64,000 nucleotides of DNA. Source: Paragonimus skrjabini miyazakii (lineage: Eukaryota; Platyhelminthes; Trematoda; Plagiorchiida; Troglotrematidae). Below, piece by piece: positions 63,871 through 64,000 of this stretch (positions are counted from its first letter, which is position 1; the number at the start of each line of letters is the position of its first letter). A program made the translations under genes and the position numbers. A model generated the notes under the pieces. It was not told the origin of the DNA, searched no databases, and saw only the letters and a list, made by a program, of their open reading frames with translations. The stretch covers positions 56,033-120,032 of the forward strand of contig JTDE01001014.1 of assembly GCA_014338405.1 (NCBI GenBank). The letters run 5' to 3'.

Positions 63871-64000
63871 ACTTCAGCCGTCGCGGGCTATATGTTCTTA
63901 TTGTTTAATCGATCAAGTAAATGCTGACAAATAGCCGCGCTGCTCATATGAGCATCCCATTTGATAAGGGCTAGTTGAGGCACACAGCTGTAACTAACGG

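Noticed and set aside
1..64000. CRISPR arrays, operons, bacterial-type promoters or terminators
   Set aside because: Spliced metazoan gene structure and eukaryotic retroelements throughout; no regularly spaced short repeats were seen.

Overview
The window looks like part of a large-genome flatworm, most likely a digenean trematode. The evidence is a spliced animal gene with multi-kilobase AT-leaning introns and a dense load of decayed retroelements: RTE-like non-LTR, Ty3/gypsy (possibly CsRn1-like), Penelope-like and tRNA-derived SINEs. The genus cannot be fixed from the sequence alone. There is one 100-N assembly gap at 45551-45650.

The only gene I can support as functional is the N-terminal part of TOR (mTOR), the PIKK-family Ser/Thr kinase. 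It lies on the + strand from the ATG at 6047 to at least 63428. I placed 22 coding exons by hand. Each has an AG acceptor and GT donor, and the reading phase closes at every junction, giving about 1,720 codons. They cover the N-HEAT and M-HEAT solenoid and stop near where the FAT domain should begin. FAT, FRB, kinase and FATC must lie beyond the right edge. The protein carries several long low-complexity inserts that the human protein lacks.

Left flank (1-6035): a reverse-strand RTE-like copy (1 to ~3130) abuts a decayed Ty3/gypsy pol tail and a putative LTR (~3165-4029). Nothing recognisable follows, except a reverse SINE piece at ~5690-5870. Intron 1 (11.2 kb) holds Penelope-like fragments, a gypsy integrase end and interspersed repeats. 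Intron 6 hosts a second RTE-like copy (~26.6-30.5 kb) in sense orientation. Intron 12 (6 kb) holds a gypsy relic with RT and probably gag, plus the gap. Other introns carry SINE-like pieces or nothing I recognise.

Notable signals: the first 623 bases are, by eye, an exact reverse complement of 28866-29488, although the rest of the two RTE copies is clearly diverged. A splice acceptor sits 11 nt before the TOR start codon, which may be a spliced-leader site. Exon 21 contains a frame-preserving 87-nt exitron candidate. Transposon boundaries are approximate. Exon boundaries rest on splice consensus, phase and remembered family similarity; no database search was run.
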